Source: Miscanthus floridulus (taxonomy: Eukaryota; Streptophyta; Magnoliopsida; Poales; Poaceae). Taken from it: DNA of 64,000 bases. The notes under the pieces were generated by a model. The model had not been told where the DNA came from and made no database searches. It saw only the letters and a program-made list of their open reading frames with translations. The translations under genes and the position numbers were made by a program. Of this stretch, positions 58,800-64,000 are shown in pieces. The stretch covers positions 54,622,078 to 54,686,077 of the forward strand of contig NC_089591.1 of the NCBI RefSeq assembly GCF_019320115.1, given 5' to 3'. How positions within the stretch are numbered: the stretch's first letter is position 1; each line of letters begins with the position of its first letter.

Positions 58800-61700
58800 T
58801 CCTCTAATCCTGCTGCTAACCCTAGAACCTCCACCATGCCGATCATCTTCTTTAGCTCCGCGAATCAAAGACGGTCGGGCGGCTTGGTGAGGACGTCCAT
58901 GAGTTGCTGATCAGTTTCAATGAACTCGATGATGATTTGCCCTCCATCGACACAGTCCCTGAGAAAGTGGAACTTGACGTCGACTGAAAGCTCTAGGTTG
59001 GTTTTGGTGAATTGATGAAACCCTAAGTGCTAACCTAGTTTATCAAGTGATCATAACATAGGTAGCACATTCCAAGTGGCGAAGCAAATGAAGATCATGA
59101 CATGATGATGGCGATGCCATGGTGATGATCAAGCACTTGGACTTGAAAAGAAGAAAGAGAAAAGCAAAAGGCTCAAGACAAAGGTATAAATGGTAGGAGC
59201 CATTTTATTTTGGTGATCGAGACACTTAGTGAGTGTGATCATATTTAGGATCGATAGCCATACTATTAAGAGGGGTGAACTTCACTGGCAGAGTGTCCGC
59301 CCGTAGAGTGCGGACAGTCCGACGGTGCCACCGGTGCCCTAGACAAAAAAGATGGAGGTTACTGTAAGTGACCGAACGCTGTCTCTAAAGGACTAGCACG
59401 TCCGGTCAGTAGCAACAGAAAAAGCACAGCATCGGTCATCGATTGGACGCTGGCGCTAAAACGACCGGACGCTAACTGGCTACGTCCAATCACACTGACA
59501 TGGTCGCGCACAGAGGAGTCACCGAGTGACCGGACGCTGGGTGTGTTCGATCGAGCATGATCGAACGCGTCCGGTCTTAAAAAGTCGTCTCTGGATGCTT
59601 ACTGGAAACGACCAGACGCTGGGGTTCAGCGTTCGGTCACTTTGAGCTGCAGCGTCCGATCATCACTTGACTGTTGAGATCGGGCGATCAACATTTGAAG
59701 AGAGGGAACACGTGGCATGCATCACATGACCAGACGCTGAGGTCCAGCGTTCGATCGATATGACCGAAGCGTCCGATCACCCCGTGTTGTGCCTAGTGAA
59801 GGGGTATAATGGCTCTATTTCATGGGGGCTTCTATTGAAGCCCCATGGCCGGCTCAAGCTCACTCTCTTGGCCATTTACATTGACATAGCAACCTTGTGA
59901 GCTTAGCCAAAACCCTCCCACTCATCTCCATCATAGATTCAACATCTTTGTGAGATTGGGAGAGAATCTAAATGCATTGCTTGAGTGTTTGCATCTAGAG
60001 GTACTTGGTGTTCGTGTTTCGCTACGGAATTCGCTTGTTACTCTTGGTGGTTGCTGCCACCTAGATGGCTTGGAGTAGCGAGGATCGTCGAGCGGAGGGT
60101 GGTGATTGTCTCCGGCTCCGATCGTGGTGATTGTGAGGGGTTCTTGACCTTTCCCCGGCGGAGAGCCAAAAGGTACTCTAGTGAATTACTCGTGACTTGT
60201 GTGATCCTCATCTTGTGTTGGTTGTGTGGCACCCTATTGAGGGTTTGGCGTGTGATGCCAATTAGCTCGTGAACCTCCAAGTGAGTGAAATGCCACAACG
60301 AGGAGTAGCTTGCCGGCAAGCAAGTGAACCTCGGTAAAAATCATTGTGTTTATCATTTGATTCCGAGGTGATTGGTCTTCATTAGTATTTATTCTTGTGA
60401 TTGATTGGCTCCTTCCTCGATACGGCGGTATAAACAAATTGCTCACTCTCATTACTTTACCGCAAACTAGTTGTCAAGCTCTTTAGTGTAGCTAGTTGTG
60501 AGAGCTTGTTAGTTTGATTAGTGTGGCTCTTTAGTTAGCTTTTGAGAGCACACTAACTTAGTGTATTGTCATAGCTATTGTGTGGATAGAAACTATATAA
60601 ACTAGAATTGTGGTAGGTGGCTTACTTTTTAGTAGGCTAGTGCAACACTTGCTTCGCCTCATAATTGTCTAACCAGTTTGTTAAGTGTTGTTGTAGAAAT
60701 TTTTAATAGGCTATTCACCCTCCTCTAGCCATTAGGACCTTTCATCAACGTGCTTGCTCCGGTCGTGGAGAACCGAATTCTTTGCGAGAGCGATGGTGGG
60801 CTAGTTGTCCACTATCAGTGCTGGTGGGTGAGCTTCCACATTGGTCAACTCGCCCAGCAGCCGTCACAGCCACATAGCTTGGCACGCCGCTGTGGCTGCC
60901 ACCACGTACTCTACCTCGCACGTGGACAACGTCACCACCTTCTATTTCAGCGACAACCACGAGATTGGAGCCAATCCAAGGAAGACGAGCATGCCAGAGG
61001 TGCTTTGCCATTCGTCGATGTCCTCCGCCATGTCTGCATCGCTGAACACAGTGAGCTACAGCCCACTTCTGTCTGTCTTGTGGAAGACGATCCCTTGATC
61101 CACTGTCCTCTTAACGTAGCACAACAACCGCTTCACCGTGACCCAGTGATCCTCTTGGGGATCCTCCGTGAAGCAGCTGATGTAGCCCACGACGAACGCA
61201 ATGTCCGATAGAGTGTTGCATCTACCTTCGCCACGGTACTGGCCTTCGTCAGCTTTAGCCGCTCCTCCATTAGAGTCATGCACGACTTGCACTCAGCCAT
61301 ACTGCTCTGCTCCAATAGCTTCGAGGTGTACACGCTCTGACCGAGCATGAGCGCCTACTTCCCCTGTCTTACCTCAATGTCAAGGTAGTAGGAGAGCGTG
61401 CTGAGATTGCTCTTTCGTAAATGAGCCACCATCTCATGCTTGAAGCTGTCGATGTTCTCCGCACGCGCGCCGGTGATGATCAAATCGTCCACATACATGT
61501 CGATGACGAGCTCCTCCTTCCCCTATTGCCACGTGTAGAGTGCGTGCTCGGTTGCGCACCGTGTGAACCCAAGCCTACCTAGTGTGGCATCAAGCTTGGT
61601 GTTCCACGCTCGCGGGGCCTGTCATAGCCTGTAGAGCTCCTTGCATAGTCGGAGCACCCTGTGCTCTGCTTCCTTGATGGTGAAACCCAAAGGTTGTCTC

Positions 61701-63999
61701 ACAAAGACCATCTCCGCTAGCTAGCCATTGAGGAAGGTCGATTTTATGTCTAGGTGATGGACACACTAGTCCTTCGTTGCTGCCAAAGCCAGCAGCAGTC
61801 AGATCGACTCCATGTGCGCCACCGGCGCAAAGACTTCCTCGAAGTTGATGCCCTCGCACTGGACAAAGCCTCGGGCGACGAGGCACGCCTTGTGCTTGAC
61901 AATGGCGCAATGCTCGTCCCACTTGACCTTGTACACCCACTTTAGACCAATCGGACGACATCCTAGAGGTGGATCGATGAGCTCCCAAGTCTTATTTTCC
62001 TCGATCGCCTTCATCTCCTCTAACATTGCCCATCACCAATTTGCATCGTGCTCGACCAGCGCGAACGTGGTTGGTTCCTCTGTACTGACGAGAAGCAGCT
62101 CTAGGTCATTGAGCAGTCAATCCGCCAGCCAAAGGACCTTGTGCCACCGATGATGTCATCCAGCCTGCGGAACCGCACCTCCTCACTGTCGTGGAAGGCA
62201 TCCACGAACTCGGTGATGTCGCTTGAAGGTGAGGCAAACTCGATCGGCGTCGATGGAGTCCCCTATTCTGACAGAGTGGCTGGCATAGCTGCTGGACTGC
62301 TCGACACCACTGCCGGAGTGGTCGGATCCACTGCTAAAGCACTCGGCACCAGTCTTGGAGTGGTCGACACCACTACAAGACCTCTCGGCTCCGCTATGGA
62401 AGTGTTTGGCACCCATCCTGGAGTGATCGACACTACTATAGGACCGCTTGGCACCACTCCTAGAGTGCTCGACAACCCTCCCGAAGTGCTCGATACCGCC
62501 TCAGGAGTGCTCGGCTCTGTTGTTGGAGTGGTCGACACCTTCTCTCCAGCGTCTCCACCATCGTGGATGATCAAGTGCTCGACGACAAAGGTGCCGGTAG
62601 AGCTGCTAGCTTCCCCTATGCCCAGACTATCCTAGTCCTAGGCCGCCTTCTCGTCGAACACGACGTCACGTGAGACAACCACCTTGCATCCATGTGGGTC
62701 GTAGATCCGACATGCCTTGGTACCTTCCTCGTAGCCTAAGAGCACCATCGGTGTGCTCCTGTCCTCTAGCTTGGTGATGACCGATTTCGTCTTCCTAACG
62801 TGGCTGATGCAGCCGAATGTCTAGAGGAAGGACACGCTCGGCTTACGTCCATACCAAGGTTCAAATGGCGTCATGCCCTTTAGGGCCTTGGTGGGCGCGC
62901 GATTGAGGATGAACATCACCGTGGTCACCGCCTCTCCCAAGAACCTCACCGGCATGCTCTTGGCCTTCATCATGGATCGAGCCATACCGACCACCGTCTG
63001 GTTTCGCCGCTCCACCACACCATTCTGTTGTGGCGAGTACGACGCGGTGTGGTGTCGCACCATACCCTGATCCACATAGTATGCAGTGAACTCCACCGAA
63101 GTGAATTCGCCACCGTGATCAGTCCGCAACACGCGTAGCTTCTTGCCGCTCTCCGCCTCCACCCGCGCCTAGAACCTCTTGATCGCCTTAGCCGCCTCGT
63201 CTTTGCTCATCAGGAGTTGTAGCCACATATAGCGACTGCAATCATTCACGAGCAGGAGAAACTACAGCCGACCACTGTTTATGGCTGGCATGATTGGTCC
63301 GCAGAGATCATCGTGGATAAGCTCAAGAGCGTCCGCCGCGTGATACTTGGCCGCCTTTGAGAACGATAGCCTCCTCTGCTTCCCGGCTAGGCAGCTGTCA
63401 CACAACTCGTCTGCGTGCTTGATGTGGGGCAGCCCTTAGACCATCTTCTCTAGCTGATCGAGCGTGTCAAAGCTGAGATGGTCAAACCAGGCATGCCACA
63501 ACCACGGCTCCTCGGTGTGCCGTGCTGCCAGACACACCGGCTGCTCCACCTTCAAGTCGACTAGGTACAATCGATTACGTGAGCATTTTATCTTCGCGAG
63601 AAGACACCGCTCCCAATCCCAAATCTTTAGGATCCCGCTCTCGATCAGTACCTTGCATCTACGCTCGTCCAGCTACCCGATGCCGATGACGCTTGAACAC
63701 AACTACGAGATGTAGTACACATCCATCAGCGCACGGTGCTCATTGTTCTGGCACCTGAAGATGATGGTGCTGCACCCTCGAATCGTCACCCTTGAGCCGT
63801 CACTGAACTTCACTGTGCCGGTCACGTTGCCGTCAAGCTCGAAGAAGGCTACCTTGGAGCCCGTCATGTGGTTACTGGCGCCGGAGTCCAGGTACCACCG
63901 CTGCTCCTGCTCGTCGCTCACACATCCGAGGTGGACTTGGGCGCGCGGTTCGTCGAGGTTGACAGCATTCAAAGCCTTGTCGTGCCCTTCCACCGCCAT
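58800..63999 (-). pseudogene. pol: copia polyprotein (PR-INT-RT-RH), broken
   Basis: Minus strand from the right edge: protease WYLDSGASNHMTG (about 63860-63900); integrase finger HLSFDTLDQLEK...CDSCLAGK; LRVLRTDHGGEF and SPQQNGVVERRN of the integrase core (63000-63150). RT follows with ACLVARGFVQ and YVDD (61484-61495), then RNase H STCEVEYVAAATAA near 60900. Reading continues after the solo LTR with FHFLRDCVDGGQIIIEFI at 58910-58980. In-frame stops are frequent. It would make the replication enzymes of a copia element and is now defective. Confidence 0.85.
58985..60744 (+). repeat. solo LTR (copy 2), inserted in copia RNase H
   Basis: Starts TGAAAGCTCTAGG and ends ACCTTTCA, with 6-bp perfect inverted termini. 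Flanks are TCGAC (58980-58984) and TCAAC (60745-60749), a 5-bp duplication differing by one CpG-type C-to-T change on the complementary strand. It is 1,760 bp and homologous to the reverse complement of 32180-34034. The insertion cuts the copia RNase H reading between a segment ending near SKHV and one starting KFHFLRDCVDGG (minus strand). Confidence 0.87.
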
Positions 64000-64000
64000 C

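Larger units (their letters stand above)
58361..64000 (-). mobile_element. Ty1/copia retrotransposon, partial, interrupted
   Basis: Read on the minus strand the order is protease, integrase, RT, RNase H, polypurine tract, LTR, which defines copia. The element continues past the window's right edge, so gag and the 5' LTR are not seen. RNase H is split by a solo LTR at 58985-60744. A purine tract (minus strand AGAGGAAAAAT) precedes the LTR start TGTAAAG at 58794. The LTR's far end is not fixed and I place it near 58361 only tentatively. Many in-frame stops are present. Confidence 0.82.

Overview
The window reads as nuclear DNA of a grass (Poaceae). The signs are GC-rich first exons, introns bounded by GT/AG, dense MITEs of types common in grasses, a nested retrotransposon block, and rice/sorghum-like versions of every recognisable protein. 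A panicoid or Andropogoneae grass is a plausible guess but is inferred, not shown.

Layout. 306-1844 is a small hAT-like MITE split by a 1.3 kb CACTA element, both with intact target-site duplications. 2792-11310 (+) is a four-exon ankyrin-repeat protein gene with a 5.2 kb first intron. It converges on an eight-exon mitochondrial ribosome recycling factor gene (14483-12025, -). 14863-15747 is a Mutator-like foldback element and 15803-16039 a Stowaway MITE. 17948-20493 (+) is a six-exon PTI1-like cytoplasmic kinase, convergent with a 14-exon CMP-sialic-acid/nucleotide-sugar transporter-like gene (25418-21355, -). 26.4-36 kb is repeat-rich: a probable Helitron carrying a broken NADPH:quinone reductase fragment, and a 1.86 kb solo LTR inside an older TIR-like element. 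36647-38638 (+) is an intronless 663-aa protein with remote TraB-like features. It converges on an 11-exon chloroplast phosphoglycolate phosphatase gene (41627-39348, -) broken by a 33-nt templated insertion that brings in two stop codons.

43361-58130 is a decayed Tekay/Del-type Ty3/gypsy chromovirus with LTRs of about 3.75 and 3.94 kb. After the second LTR about 400 bp of its own leader is repeated. The minus-strand Ty1/copia element filling about 58.3 kb to the window end is cut by a second 1.76 kb solo LTR of the same family as the one at 32 kb, in opposite orientation.

The most unusual item is in the chromovirus. Between the 5' LTR and gag lies an extra 352-codon reading frame whose first residues copy the histone H3 tail (TKQTARKSTGG is intact). 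It continues into a coiled-coil region and ends in a poly-Asp tail. The same element encodes a C-terminal chromodomain, a fold that in related elements reads methylated H3 tails. Host and element genes are otherwise unrelated functionally: organellar translation, photorespiration, Golgi transport and kinase signalling.
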